Source: Rhipidocladum racemiflorum
Lineage: Eukaryota; Streptophyta; Magnoliopsida; Poales; Poaceae
Length of the DNA stretch: 64,000 nucleotides
Reading direction: 5' to 3'
Assembly (NCBI GenBank): GCA_036346355.1
Contig: CM070581.1
Coordinates: forward strand, 3,968,001 to 4,032,000
The translations under genes and the position numbers were made by a program. Of this stretch, positions 22,701 through 35,825 are shown piece after piece. Numbering within the stretch: position 1 is the stretch's first letter; every line of letters begins with the position of its first letter. The notes beneath the pieces were generated by a model. That model had not been told where the DNA came from, ran no database searches, and worked only from the letters and a program-made list of their open reading frames with translations.

Positions 22701-23805
22701 CAGGGTTTACATTACAGAACCGGCATTGAAAATCGCCCATGCATCAGTAGCGATTTTTGTGGGCGATTTTCATTAAAAATCGGTAGAACCAAACGAAATT
22801 TAAAGTCAAACTTTTTAAACTCAACAGTCAAACAGCAGCGAAATAATTTTGTATTTACCAATTTTTGACCGGTTTACATCGAACATCGGTACACTTAGCA
22901 AAAATTAAAAAAAAATTGAAGAAAAATTGCGAAAAAATGCTGGAAATTAGATTTGGTTCGTCTTGCACTCACAGCATAACTTGACATTGCTATGAACCAT
23001 GTATGCTACTCTGCAAGGTTCTTAGGGGTTGAAATGTTTATTATCTAGCTTAGTTGTTAAATACATATGTACTAGTGTTGCTTTGGTCAGGAGTCAGGAC
23101 AGTCACTTGAGCAAGGTGGCTTGTATTTTGCGCTCTGCTCCTTCGATCAATATATAATTGTGGGAAGATGTTATGTTGGAATTGGCACTGATCAAGTTGA
23201 ATTGGATATATAATTTGCCAATGACTTGTACCTTTAAAGGAATTTCTGTGATGTCATGACTTGTATCTGAGTTTGATTTGTTCAGAATTATTTTTGATTT
23301 GTTCAGAGTTATGTGAAGTGCAGCGGAGAATCACTAGCTTTGCTATGTAAATAGAGCATCTTCACCACTGTAGATTTTTTAATTGTGTTTTTATATTTCT
23401 TAACTAGGGTTATTGGTTGGTAGCAACAATATTTCCATATGAGTTGTAAAGTACACATTTTACAATAATACGAAAATACAAAAAATTCTGGCGTGACATT
23501 TCTTACATTTTAAGACAAGTACACATTTTGCAATAATAGCACAACTATGGAAAAATACAAAAAATGCTTCAAAATTTTGGTTTTGGTCGAAAACGTCTCA
23601 AAAAAAATCAATTTTTTCAAAAAAAAGGCAGATGTCAAAAAGCTATTAACACTAATCTTCGATAACTTTTGGGGTAGATTTTTTTCCTAATTTCTCAGAT
23701 TTTTTGAATTTGAATTTGAATTAAATTGGTTTATTGATTGGTTCCATTTCTAGAACCGAACCGGTACGATCGCAAATCGACCAATTTTCGATATTGTGAA
23801 CCCTA
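22701..23805. mobile_element. Larger hAT-like element of the same family, copy 3
   Basis: It has perfect 8-bp duplications GTCAGAAG at 22693-22700 and 23806-23813. Ends are CAGGGTTTACATTACAG and ATATTGTGAACCCTA. The outer parts have AAAATCG words and ACCGGTACGATCG as in the other copies. The central 600 bp or so (about 22930-23560) is unrelated sequence, perhaps acquired or a remnant of a longer parent. No transposase was recognised. Confidence 0.75.
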
Positions 23806-24210
23806 GTCAGAAGAATTGCAAGTTCTGAAGCACTGCCTGCAGAATCCTCCATCTAACAGTAACATCTATCTATTTGCAAGAAACCATTCAGTTATCACCG
23901 TTGGTGCACTGCAATTCAAGAGGTAACTAAAATTGGAAATACTTGCCGCACAGCAATATTTATCGGCCACTGTTATTTTTTCATATGCTGTTCCTGTAAG
24001 TGCAAGCTATTTAATCTTTTTTTTTGTTTCATCGATTCTACGAAACAAAATCTGTAAGAGACAGGCTATTTCAATGTAGGCCACTATTGTTGTGCACATA
24101 CTTTGGGTAGGGTGGATGGACGTGCACATGCAATCAGCCCAATTTTTATAGAGAAACGGTAAATGTCAGTCGAGTATTTTTTAGTATTTAGTTTTTTTTT
24201 TGTCTACTAA

Positions 24211-24442
24211 GGTTCTGTTTAGCAGAACTCTAGATCCCAGCTCCATCTCAGATCTGAAATTTGTAGGCTAAAATAAAGTGAATTAAAATTATATTTTTAT
24301 TCTAAAATGTAACACAAGATAACCCACATAAACATTCTTAATATACCCACAGCTCCAGCTACATAGATCTGGTGGAGCTAAGAATATCCAGCTCCACCAG
24401 ATCTATAGATTTGGTGGAGTTGGAGCTCTACCAAGCAGAGCC
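24211..24442. mobile_element. MITE, Tourist-like, TSD TAA, 232 bp
   Basis: The ends GGTTCTGTTTAGCAGAACTC and GAGCTCTACCAAGCAGAGCC are inverted repeats. TAA flanks both ends (24208-24210 and 24443-24445). A hairpin of AGATCTGGTGGAGCT words sits inside. A 3-bp TAA/TTA duplication points to the PIF/Harbinger (Tourist) class. Confidence 0.7.
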
Positions 24443-24445
24443 TAA

Positions 24446-25243
24446 ATATTGCATTATTGCTTTATGATCTATGTTGTGCTTTATCATTTTAATTTTATGA
24501 TTCACGTTTTGTTTATTGTGTTTCTTATATTTTGTTTTGTTCTGCATTTTCCAAATTATCAAATTATTTTTTATACAATTTAATTTGTGTAAAACTAATA
24601 TATAATTAATGTAAGAATTTCACGCCAAAAAGAATGATAATATTTTTTTACAAATTTTCACATTATTACTTTGTATATATGCGTGCATTATCCGTATTCT
24701 TAATCTGTTTTAACTCGAATCCATCATGTATCGGTATCTCGAATAATCCATATTCTTATTCGTATTCGGTTCTAAATCTAGAAAAAATATATGTTATGAT
24801 ACGGGAAGAGCAATATCCGCTTGTATGTTTCCTGTTTTCACCCCTAGTCGATATGTATCATCTGCTACTATATGGGAGCACGGCATGTCCACCTGCTGTA
24901 GTAAGGGAGCATGATATGTGTCTGCTCGCTACTTTCACAACCGGAAAGAGATCACATTTACAATTTTATTTAAATGGAGGCTAAACTTAATAAAAAAAAA
25001 TGAACCAAGAGGCAAAAAAAAAAGCCTCTGCCTCCATTGCAGCCTCATGCTCGTCTGAACCCTGAACCAAGCAAAAAATAAAATAAAAAAAAGCTGGCGT
25101 TGGTGTTGGACGGAAACACGTGCGCGTGGCATTGGACACGGGCACACCGCAACACGGTGCTTCGTTGGAGCGAGCAGTGCATCGGTTGAGGCAACGCTTC
25201 TTCCGGTGCGCAGAGAGGAACAACCGACGGATGACGTTAAACT
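24446..25243. other. Intergenic DNA without recognised gene
   Basis: AT-rich sequence, then a mixed stretch at 24990-25240 with several poly-A tracts. I recognise no product. Confidence 0.45.
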
Positions 25244-25442
25244 TGTTAGGGAACCGTGCTACCGTGTAATCCAGGGTTCCCGAACATATCTAAAATGGAT
25301 GACAGTATGAGGAGGGAATCAATCTATTGTTTTTGGTTGCATGTGTACAATGGGAGACTCCCTCCTCTTATTTATAGCCTACAATTAGGGTTTTGACTAA
25401 AGGGACCACATGGGCCTTCGTGGGCCATCTGGATTCCCAACA
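25244..25442 (-). repeat. 3' LTR of copia element
   Basis: Short LTR; on the minus strand a TATAAATA box is visible near 25379-25372. The other copy is at 28839-29056. Confidence 0.75.
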
Positions 25443-25696
25443 CTCCCCTTGGGCCCTTTGCCACGACTGCATATGCCTCATCAAAACTACAGAAAAACCT
25501 AGTGGGAAAAATCCTTAGAGAAAGAGTACATAGTATATGCTTGCTACGTTGCATAAATTGCCACATTAAAATCTTACGTAAGAAAACTTCCATTAAAAAC
25601 TTTCTAAGGAAAAAGAGTACAATTCACTCAAGTTCAATGTTAATCTTCGGGATCCACGTTGGGTGGCCAAACTTCATGTCCAAGATTTATTTAGAA

Positions 25697-27036
25697 GTAT
25701 CTAAATATTCCTGAGATATGCACTTCTCTAAGTCTCATCATCCCAATTCCTCTAACGCACCTTTCAAAATTAGATGCTGGGAGTGACTTAGTAAATAAAT
25801 CGGCGAGATTCTCACACGACTTAGTGTGCAGTATCATGATTTCATTCATCTTGTGCATTTCATGAGTATAGAAGAACTTGGGGTTGATGTGCTTCATGAG
25901 GTTGCTTTTTACATATCACATTTGCACTTGAGCAACGCAAGCTGCATTGTCTTCATAAATTATAGTGGGAGTTTGCTCAATATTCAAGTCACATGACTTC
26001 TGGATGTGATGAACCATTCTTCGAAGTCATGCACATTCACGGGAGGCTTCATACAAGACAATGATTTCTGAGTGGTTTGTCGACGTCGAGACAAGAGTCT
26101 TCTTAGAGGACTTCCAAGAGATTGCGATCCACCATAAAGAAAAACATACCCAGTTTATGACTTATCAGTTATAGCCAACCAAAGTTAATTCATGATTTCT
26201 TCAGTAAAACAAGCCCAAATCGTTGCTTCCTTGGCGGTAACGGAAGATGTCATTGACCCCTTTCCAATGCCTTTTGGTGGGTTCTGCGCTGTACCTGGCT
26301 AGCAAGTTTACGACGAACGCAATGTCCGGCCTGGTGCTATTTGCGAGGTACATGAGCGCTCCAACTGCACTAAGATATGAGAATTCTACTCCCAAGACTT
26401 CCTCTCCCTCTTCTCTAGGCCTGTATGGGTCTAGGTCTGCTTGTAACGACCTTTCGTCCATTGGGATCTTTGCAGGATATGCCTTTTCGAAACTAAATTT
26501 CTCTAACACTTTCTGCGTGTAGGACGTTTGGTGTACCAAGATTCCTCCTTCGACATGCTCAAGCTGCAAGCCTAAATAAAACTTGATTTTACACAAGTCT
26601 TTCATTTCAAACTCAGACTTCAAGTATGAGCAAGCTTCTTCTATTGATTCATCCGTCCCTATGATGTTCAAGTCATCTACATAGACGGAGATTATACAAA
26701 AATCCATTCAGGGATCGTTGTATAAAAACACATGGACAATCTTCGCTGTTTGTGTGGCCTTTCTTGCAAAGAAAGTCACTCAATCGATTGTACCACATTC
26801 TTCCCGACTACTTTAGCCCATGCAGTGATTTCTCTAACTTCACAATGTATAGGTTTCTGTTTGCTCTGTCTTGGTTCAGGACAGGGATACCTTCTAGTAC
26901 TTTCATGTATATGTCCGAATCCAAGTTTCCATACAGATATGCTGTGACAACATCCATCAATTTCATTTTCAACTTCAAGTTGACTGCCATTGAGATTAGA
27001 TACCTAAAGGTGATTCCTCCCATGACCGAGGAATAG
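25697..27036 (-). pseudogene. Copia reverse transcriptase and RNase H
   Basis: In order on the minus strand: GITFRYLISMAV and LMDVVTAYLYGNLDSDIYMK (27020-26880), then SVYVDDLNIIGTDESIEEA with an intact YVDD catalytic box (near 26690), KFYLGLQLEHVEGGILVHQ, and YLANSTRPDIAFVVNLLARY (near 26310). The terminal KHINPKFFYTHEMHK...NLADLFTKSLP (25897-25770) is the usual copia C-terminus. Frameshifts separate these pieces, so no full polyprotein is made. Confidence 0.8.
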
Positions 27037-27523
27037 GTTTCTTCATAATCAACACCAGGACGTTGAGTGAAACATTGTGCAACAAGCCTTGCCTTATACC
27101 TTACAACTTCATTATTTTCATTTTCTTCCGAACAAAAACCATTTGTGACCTACGGGATTTATATGGGGAGGCGTGTGGCACACAGGCCCAAATACCTCTC
27201 TTTTGTTCAGAGAGACTAACTATGCGGTGATTGCCTTCTTCCATTCTTTCCAGTCTAGCCTTTTCTTACATTCTGCGAGAGATGCAAGCTCGGGATCATG
27301 ATCAATAATTGTGGCAATCTTCTTTGCAAAGTATGCATTGATATTTGATGTTGCTCTATTCAGGGATTCTCTTGTTATTACAAAATTTATGGTCATTTCG
27401 TCATGGGGTGCTTCTTCATGCACTTCCGCCTGCTCTTTACTGTTGTTTCCCATCACACGAGCATGTTTCTTTAGTTTTTCACCGCCTATGTGTGCGTATA
27501 AATTACTTCCTACAATGGAAGAT

Positions 27524-28240
27524 TCAAGTCTGGAATTGCCTTTTCCACAGACTTCTTTCCAGTGCCAGGTCTCCACTGGGCCCCCTTCTTGTTTTGGGGC
27601 ATTTTCGTGATTGGCAGTGGTAAGTCCTCTTGCCCATTTTTCTCCAAACGTCCCAGGTACTTTGGGTTTGAGAGGCCATATTTTCTGTTCTTTTTCTTTG
27701 AGGTCTCTGAACAGGATGAGGGATACCTTCTGCTTTCTTTGGCATTTCAACCATCTCTCGTGCATTTCTTGCAGGTACATCCATCGGCACTAATTGCATA
27801 GGTGAATGTATGTTGTAGGCCGGTGGTCTAAAATTGATGAGTGCTGCTGCATGCAGGACTGCATGTCTCCAACAAGTCTTGGGCAAGTTACAACTCAACA
27901 AAAGCGGCCTGGCTATGAACTTAATCCTTTTTATTAGTGTTTCAGCTAGTCTATTTTGCGTATAGACATGCGGTACAGAGTGCTCAACTGTCATTCCTGT
28001 TGCTGTGCAATAATCATCAAATGCCTTGGAAGTAAATTCGTCGGCATTGTCTATTCGAATGGACTTCACACGATGATCATGAAATGCATTCTTAATTCTG
28101 ATGATCTGCAATATCAACTTTGTAAAAGCATAGTTTCTTGTTGACAGCAAGCATACATGCAACCATTTTAAGGAAGCATCAATGAGCACCATTAAGTACC
28201 GAAACAGCCCTGATAAGGGCTGAATCGGGCCGCAAATATC
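27524..28240 (-). pseudogene. Copia integrase core
   Basis: The minus strand reads MVLIDASLKWLHVCLLSTRN (first Asp), SIRIDNADEFTSKAFDDYC (second Asp) and NRLAETLIKRIKFIARP (final Glu), then TCWRHAVLHAAALINFRP. This is a copia integrase core with its three acidic residues. The stretch just upstream (GDICGPIQPLSG in a neighbouring frame) is the usual lead-in. The zinc-binding N-terminus and all of gag are missing. Downstream the frame runs into unrelated-looking linker sequence before reverse transcriptase. Confidence 0.75.
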
Positions 28241-28838
28241 CCCTGGTTGTGTTTCAAATATGCAAGGATTTTATTTGGCACTTTCATAACAACGGCAGTC
28301 GAGGAGGCATGGCTTCGGACGCGCGTTGGCGGTGCGTGGTGAGGGGTGGCCGGGGCGGCGGCTTCAGGTTGGCAGGCACGGTAGCTTCGGGCCACACAGA
28401 GGAAAGGTCGGTCGAGCCGGGGGCGGCCTACGGGGCCGGCGCACAAGGCTAGGCGAGGCCGAGGTCGGCTTTCGACGATTCGTGCGCAGGCTGTGCTCGG
28501 TGGTGTGCGGCTTCGAGCCGGCGGGAGCAAGGGTCGACCGGTGGCTGCTTCGTGGCCGGAGATCCGCCGGATGGTGGGGAAAATTGGGGCGCCGAGGAGC
28601 ACATCATCGACGATCCTTCTGGTGCTCCGTGCTCCTTGCGCGGGCAGGCCGATCTGGCTTCATCCAGCCACAGTGCTTCGGGCCAGCGCGGCTGCAATCG
28701 GCCAGCGGCCGTGGACGTGATCGGCGATGGCTTCGTGCCAATTTGTAACTTCATGTACTGTAGATGCATATACGAGATTAGATTAATCCCGTGTTCTCAC
28801 CTTTCAATCTGTCTCAGTAGAGTCTCGTGCTGATAACG

Positions 28839-29056
28839 TGTTAGGAAACCGTGCTACCGAGTAGTCTAGGGTTCCCGAACAGATCTAAAGTGGAGAAGAG
28901 AGAGAGACACAGTATGAGGAGGGAATCAATCTATTATTTCTAGAATTCTGGTTGCATGTGTACAATGGGGGACCCCCTCTTCCTATTTATAATCTACAAC
29001 TACGATTTTTACTAAAGGGACCACATGGGTCTTCGTGGCGATCTGGTTTCCCAACA
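28839..29056 (-). repeat. 5' LTR of copia element
   Basis: The partner of the LTR at 25244, with clear but imperfect identity (an extra GAGAGAGAGA stretch near 28890). The bases inside it (minus strand GTTATCAGCACGAGAC, near 28837-28822) are in the primer-binding position. Confidence 0.75.
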
Positions 29057-29117
29057 AAACTTTGATGAGGAACCGATGAGGTGCAGACGTGCAGTGCGCA
29101 CTCAGCCATCTCGGGAT

Positions 29118-29531
29118 CAGGGTTAACAAAACCGAACGAAATTCTCGATTTTCGTTCGGTTTTCGAGCCCCACCGGAACATAAAACCGACCGGTAAATTG
29201 GTCCAGTTCAAAAAAAAAAATTCAAAAATTTTAAAAAATTTATGCAATGTAAACCGAGCGGTTTTTCGAGAAAACCGACGAAAACCACTCAAGAAACCGA
29301 TCGTCCAAAAGGTTCAACTCACCGAGCTGTTTTTCGAGAAAACCGATGGGTTTTCGAGAAAACCGAATGGTTTCGATTTTTTTAAATTCGTTTTGAATGT
29401 TTTTTGTTCAAATGCTCGGTTTTGAAACTCTTCGGTTTCTAACGATTTTCCAGCGATTTTTGGCTCGATATTTTCGAATTTCCAATTTCGGTTTTCCATC
29501 AATTTTTTCGGTTTCGATTTTGTTAACCCTG
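29118..29531. mobile_element. Small non-autonomous hAT-like element, copy 4
   Basis: Flanks CTCGGGAT (29110-29117) and CTCAGGAT (29532-29539) agree at 7 of 8 bases. The ends CAGGGTTAACAAAACCGAA and TTCGATTTTGTTAACCCTG are inverted repeats with one mismatch. The interior consists of CGGTTTTCGAGAAAACCGA-type palindromic words. No ORF of interest. Confidence 0.8.
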
Positions 29532-29718
29532 CTCAGGATAAAGAAATTCCTCCGGTTCTGACTGCGCTTCTTGTAGACTGGGATTCTGCATGTGATCTAA
29601 AAAAAGGAGACATCGAGACTTCCCTTCCATGTGATCCTTGCGCAAAAAGCAGCTGGGACCGGTCAACCGGCACATAGTGTTCAGGAATTGTTGTTTTGAT
29701 TTTGGAGTCGGAGTTTTA

Positions 29719-30059
29719 GGGTCTGTTTAGCAACATAGTATTTTTATAGTTTCTAGGTAAAATTATGGTTTTGAAGAATACCATAGTATTTTTGGCCATA
29801 AGGTATTTGGAAGCAACAAAAAAAAACTCTGTTTTAAAAACTATGGTATTGCCAATACCATGGTATTTTTGGAGTATTGAAAACTCCACTCACAGTGGAG
29901 TTTTGAGCTTTTGGCATCACTTCATCATGTAAAAGACTTTGTTTCCAAATAGTTTCCATGTCATGGTTTTGTAATACCATGGTATTTATACCAAAACAAT
30001 TTCCATGCCATGGTTTTGTAATACCATGGTATTGAAAAACTTTGCTTCCAAACAAGGCC
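29719..30059. mobile_element. MITE with internal ATACCATGGTAT palindromes
   Basis: The ends GGGTCTGTTTAGCAACA and TTGCTTCCAAACAAGGCC are near-inverted repeats; flanks are TTA and TCA. The interior holds several ATACCATGGTAT-type palindromes in both halves and a central ACTCCACTCACAGTGGAGT hairpin. It is probably a Tourist-like MITE. Confidence 0.55.
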
Positions 30060-31361
30060 TCATGTAGCTGAACACTTGTTTTTAAGGTTCTCGCCGAGCA
30101 CTTTTGATGGGCAATAAAATACCAAACTTCTTAGATACAGCCAACTAGATAATTAAGCTCCTTGCATCCGATTATACACATCCAAAGATCAATAGAGATG
30201 AAATAATGAACCAAAGCTTATCTAGAGAGAGTGCAATAGAGTAACTAAACCCCTGTCAAATGAACACAAAACCTTACATACAAGTATACAACACAGCACC
30301 ATACGCATATCTCTACACCTCCAGGCTCTTGAGGACGATAGGAAGCCCATATTTCGGACGCAGCGTGATCACATCCATCGGCGCATGCACGTACTTGGGG
30401 GACAGCGAGAACGAGAACCTCTGCAGGATCATGGCGATCACGGCCTTGGCCTCGATCATCGCGAAGTTCTGCCCGATGCACGACCGTGGCCCACTGGAGA
30501 AGGACAGCAGCGCGTTGGGGTGCTTCGCCGCTCTCGTCACTCCGTTCTCGAACCTCATGGGCTTGAACTCATCGGCATCCTCGCCCCAGACCTCCTTGTC
30601 GCGGTGTATCGTCGCGATCGGGATTGTCAGGATAGTGCCCTCAGGCACCTTGATGCTACCGAGCTCAAGATCCGAGCTTGCCTTCCTCTGTATGAGCGAC
30701 ACCGGGCCGTACAGCCTCAGGGTCTCCAGGAGAAACATGTTGACCAGCTTCAGCTTGTTGAGCATGTCGCCGGTGGGGACCTCCTTGCCGCACTCCGCCA
30801 GCACCTCCTCCCGGAGCCCCTCCTGCCACCCCGGGTGCGTGCTCAGCAAGAACATGGTCCAGGTGAGCAGGTGCGAGGTGGTGTCGTACCCCGCGAAGAA
30901 GAAGGTCTTGCACTCGTCGATGATCTCGTCCATGCTTAGGAGCGGGTTCTCGCCGTGCTCCGGCGCGCATGCCTCCAACATTAGCCCCAACAGGTCGTTC
31001 CCGTAGCCCTTGGTGTCCTTGGTGGCGAGCCGGCTCTTGATGATGTCCATGAGCATGCCCCTCACCTTCTTGTCGAGCTTCCACGTCTTCAGGTTCTTTT
31101 CAGTTGGAAGGTGCCTGATTAATCAATTTCACAAACCGCACATTGAGATTAATCTCTGCTCTCTGAATCTGTATATATATGATGTACATGTGTTGAACAG
31201 AGAGAGTACGAATGAAAGAAGTCGTACCTGAATCCAGGGATTTGGACGTTGAAGACGGTGGAGAAGGCAAGAAACTGGAGCTTCCTCTGCGCCAAAAAGA
31301 CTTGTTTCCCCTCCCTGTAGCTGCTCCCGAACGCCGTGTGCGAGATCACATCGGCGGTTAG

Positions 31362-31627
31362 TGTTGAAAATAAACCTTGGGTGCTAAGTTTAGTCCTTTC
31401 CTTAGTTTGCGTGATTGATTCTAGCACGATTGTAGGGATGTAATTTACTTTCCATGTAATTTACTTACCATGTAATGGTCTATATAAGCAAGGCAATAGA
31501 CACAAGAACAATAAGCCAATTGAGAAGCAATACCGGTCGTGTCGAGTGCTGGCGTGAGTTTCTTGTGTTGTGTTGGCCGTAATCTCGCGACAGCGTGTGC
31601 GTTGTCTCTCCGGCAAGAGTTCTAACA
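31362..31627 (+). repeat. 5' LTR of the P450-borne copia element
   Basis: It is identical to the right LTR over the first 170 bp or so; short indels cluster in the last 100 bp. It contains GGTCTATATAAGC, a plausible TATA region, at about 31477. Confidence 0.8.
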
Positions 31628-34600
31628 GAGTGGTATCAGGCGTTCGGTTTCCAGTCGGGCGTCAGGATGTCGGGAAAAAGTAGAAGAAAACACCTCCAAA
31701 GATGGTGTGGTGATCGGCGGGTGATTAAGTGAGGTGGGCGGCGGTAGTAGCTATCCGTTCTCACCAAGACCAATTACTCAGTTAGGCACTCTGATGAAGG
31801 TGAAGTTGAAGGCAAGCGGCGTGGACCGTCATCGAGAAAGGTAAGCGCGATTCACGAGGAGATGATGGCACTTTCGATGCTCTCGTAGCCTTGATGCCAC
31901 GAAGATGGTGTCCCCGATCGCCCGACAAGGAGGCGAAGAGGCGTGGGCGCCATCTCGGTTATCGTGTCGAGGATGACAGCGTGAAGAAAGAGCGACACCA
32001 GAACAGCCGGCGCTTGATTCGACTGGCGGCGTTCAGCGAGTGAGACCGCCGAAGATTTTGTGTTGCGACTTAAAGGAATGGCGGCGACTCTAGCTACTGG
32101 CGAAAAACGGAGAGGTGGCGATCGTTAACAAGATCATCCGCGGCGTGCCAAAAGCGTCTCAAGCGGTCGTGGTAGCGATCCGCGACTTTGCTTGATGTGC
32201 GACCCTCGCCGTCGAAGGCCTCACCGGGCGGCTCGAGCGGCGGAAGATGCGACGAGCCAGCGATCTTGCGGCAAGGCGGAGAGCTGTACCTCACGGAGGA
32301 AGAGTGGGGCCGCGACGGAAAAGTCGGCGGAGAACCGCTCGAGCGGCGGAAGGGCGGTGGCGGCGCCTGCGACAGCGTGAGCCGTCGCGGGCGTGGCCGT
32401 GTAGCGCGGGATTCGTCGGATGGGCCATCTAACAAGACCAGGAGATGAATCACGGCTGCTGCGGGAAGATGGGCCCTTGGGCGGTGAATCTGCGGCAAGC
32501 GTGGCGAGTCCATGTCGCGCCAAGATGAGAGGAAGCCTGCTCCACTTCACGAATCGTCGAGTCTATCGCTCGGCCATTGCCTATAGCGGCGCCAACGGCA
32601 TGTTGGCGTCTCACGCAAATCAAAAGGCATTCCGCTCCGCGAGCTGGTCGATCTTGCGGGAGAGGAACGAAACTTAGGCCCAGCGGATCAAGCGGAGAAG
32701 AAGATGGGATCCGGTGCCCAGGTCGAGATAAGGGAAGAAAGTGTTCGCCCACCTTGATAGCGAAGGAAGCGCGGCGCCAGGACATGGAGTCCTGGACCGC
32801 GAGGGGCGACAAACCACATGTCGGGTCGAGGGCGCGTTCCGCAGCTCAGCGAGATGGTGCGCTCGGCCGTCGCGTTCAGCGGCGACTTCGGTGCCGCGGA
32901 TCGAGGGGGCGGGGCTATCGTCTTCATGTGCAAGACGAGCTCGAATCGCTTGTTGAGTCTACTTCATCCCTCGGTTGGCGACCAACATCGTGGCGTCGAT
33001 CAGCTCGGCGAGGGCAATTACAAAGTCGACATCAACAGGGTAATCTCGGATCCTGGAGCACGGTGGTGGTGCTAGTGATAGTGAGCCAGCGAGGTGAATC
33101 GTGCATGTACCTACTCCACATAAAGCTGCACTGTTGTCGTGTTGTGCGATTGCGTGTGGCGGCAGCGAGGTGACATAAGCGGCATGGCGCTTCCGCCATG
33201 TCAACATGGGCTTGCACTAAGGTGGCTCGGGAAGAGATGGTCGCCGGCTTGCGAGATCGGGCGAGTCGGCGGTATCACCCGAGCATGCCAGGGGTAAACT
33301 AGCGGCGGACTTCATTTCCGGCCTTGACCAGTACCGTGCAGGGCGCCTACGGTGGTACCGCGTTGACTTATGCGGCCCCATCACGCCAAGCGACACCCGG
33401 AGGTAACAAGTATTTCACATGATAGTGGGCGACCTCGGCGGATATATGTGGGTAGCCCGCGATTCGCCTTGAAGGATCGTCGGCGGCGCCATCAAGGAAA
33501 TTCAGGCCCGAGGCGGAAAGCGAGTCAGGCACCAAGCTGAAGAAGCGCTCACTTGATCGCGATGGCGAGTTCCTGCGGCCGGACCCGGCGATCTTCTTGC
33601 AGCTGGCGTGCATCGGCAACACCTACGGCGCCTTACGGCCCGCCAGCCGAAGCGTGTCGTCGAGCAGCGGAATAACCGCAGTGGTATCGCGGCCAGGAGC
33701 ATGCTCAAGGCTAAGAACTGCCCGGCTGGTTTTAGGCGAGGCGGTGAAGCACCGCCGTGTATGTGCTAAGCAGTGCGAAACGAAAGGCGTGGGCGGGATG
33801 ACACCATTCGGCGTGGCATGGGAAAAGCCGGTGTACCATTCGAACATTTGGTTGCATCGTCTACGTCAGGAACACAGCACACTTTGAATAAGCTCGGCGG
33901 CGGCCGCCAAGATGATCTTAAATCGGCTATGGCGTGGCTCCAAAGGCATATCGCGCCCTACGACCGAATCCGCGAGCGTGTCAAGTAACACGTGATGTGG
34001 TGTTCGACGAGCAAGCCAGTGGGGTAGGGCACCAGCGGCAGCGACATCAAGCCGAGCAGCGGCGGCGATGGGTTCCGCGGTGGAAATCACGCCACCATCG
34101 GTCCGCACCAGCGGTGATGTCGATGTCAAGGCATCGGAGGTGGTGCGGCGAGGAGAACACTGCGCCACCTCGGTGAGGCCGATGGCGGTGATGGCGGAGT
34201 GGGGCGAATCGCGAGATGACAACGGACACCGACCACGGCGATATGGTGCCTCTCGCTTCCGCGGCATCAGCGACTTGTGCGGCGTGCACATCTTTGGCGA
34301 TGGAGGCGCACGGTGGCCAGCGAACCTACCTCATCGTTCGGCGAGCGCGATCGGTACGGAGGAAGGCGATGATGGAGAAATGAGTCCATCGAGGAAAGCG
34401 GCGCGTGGTGCCTCGCCGCTCCGTCCGCAAAGCGTCGAGGTGAAATGGGTGTTCAAGGTGAAGAGAGGGGCGACGCAGGCGGTGTCAAGCACAAAACACG
34501 CCTCGTGGTGAAGGGCTACGCGTACGCGGCATCGACTACGACGAGTGTTACGCGGTGGCTCGGCTGGACTCGGTGCGCTGCTCATCGCCCTCGCGGCGTC

Positions 34601-35825
34601 ACGAGGGTGAGTACACCACATGGGACGTTAAATCGGCGTTCCTAAGCGGCGACCTGCGGGAAGGAGGTCTCGTCGAAGCGACCCGGTCGGTTTGTCGTCG
34701 GCAAGGAGCATAAGGTGCTCAAAGCTGCGGAAAACCTTATGCGGCTGCACCAAGCACCAGCACTTTGGAAAGCGAAATTAGGGCGACCATGTTGTCGCTC
34801 GGTTTGAGAGGGCCCGGAACATGCCATCTACATCAGCGGAAAAGCGGCGCTCGGCTAGTGGTCGGAGGTCTATGTCGGCGACCTTGTGATCAGCTCGAGC
34901 ACCGCGACATCAAGGCATTCAAAATGGAGATGGCGGCAGCGTTCAAGATAAGCGACCTCGGCACCTTCACTACTACCTCGGCATTGAGGTAAAAGCGAAG
35001 CGGATGGAGAAGTCTCGCTCGACCAAAGGTGCCTATCTTAGGCAAGATTGCAGAGGAAGCGGCATGGCGAGGTGCAATTCATATCAAGTACCCATGGAGA
35101 GCACGCTGAAGCTAAGCAAGCTCGACCGCAGGCGCTTGATGGGCGCATAGCAGCGATATAGAAACATCGTCGGAAGCTTGAGAGTACCTAGTTAACACTC
35201 ATACCCGATATAGCTTTCATTTGTTAGGTATGTCGGCCAGGTTTCACGGAAGATCATGCGCGAGATCACTTCTGCGCCGTGAAACACATCTTAGCTATGT
35301 GGCGGGAACCGAGTGGGGACTCTGGTTGGCGAGGAAGGAAGGGACCCACGGCGGTCTGATGGCGGCGACTCTGTTGGCGGCGTCGATGCTAGGAAGAAAC
35401 ACTGGCGGGGTGATGTTCTTCCTCGGCGGCAATCACACCTGGCAATCCATGAAGCGAGAAGGTCGTAGCGCAGTCAAGGCTGCTGGCGGAATACATAAGC
35501 GACTGCGAATCTTGCTTGTCAAAGCAATGTGGTGGCTCAATCTTGGCGGAGGTGCGGGGATCGACGCAGGCACCGATCTTGCGGGTGGATAATAAATCTG
35601 CCATTGCTTTGATCAAAAATCCGATGCTCCATGAATGAGTAAGCACATCCAGGTAAAATATCACCTAGTCAGGAGTGCGGAAGATGGTTTGATCAATGTC
35701 GAGTTCATCGGAGGCGAGGCAAGGCGACATTCTACTTGAAGCCTTCGGCAAGACTAAGTTTCATGAACTTCGTTCCAAGATTGGCCTAATTGATACTGGT
35801 AGCACGCACCACAAGGCTTAGGAGG

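Larger units (their letters stand above)
25244..29056 (-). mobile_element. Ty1/copia retrotransposon, complete ends, decayed interior
   Basis: Perfect 5-bp duplications AAACT flank it (25239-25243 and 29057-29061). The LTRs are 25244-25442 (199 bp) and 28839-29056 (218 bp), both TGTTAGG(G/A)AACCG...TTCCCAACA. On the minus strand the order is LTR, a GC-rich leader (28830-28260), integrase (about 28240-27770), reverse transcriptase (about 27030-26200), RNase H/C-terminal end (25897-25700) and LTR. The integrase-before-reverse-transcriptase order identifies copia. gag and protease are absent, and the frames are broken. Confidence 0.85.

Noticed and set aside
28326..28748. GC-rich overlapping frames on both strands
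   Set aside because: They lie between copia LTR and integrase; no motif was recognised and the length reflects composition.
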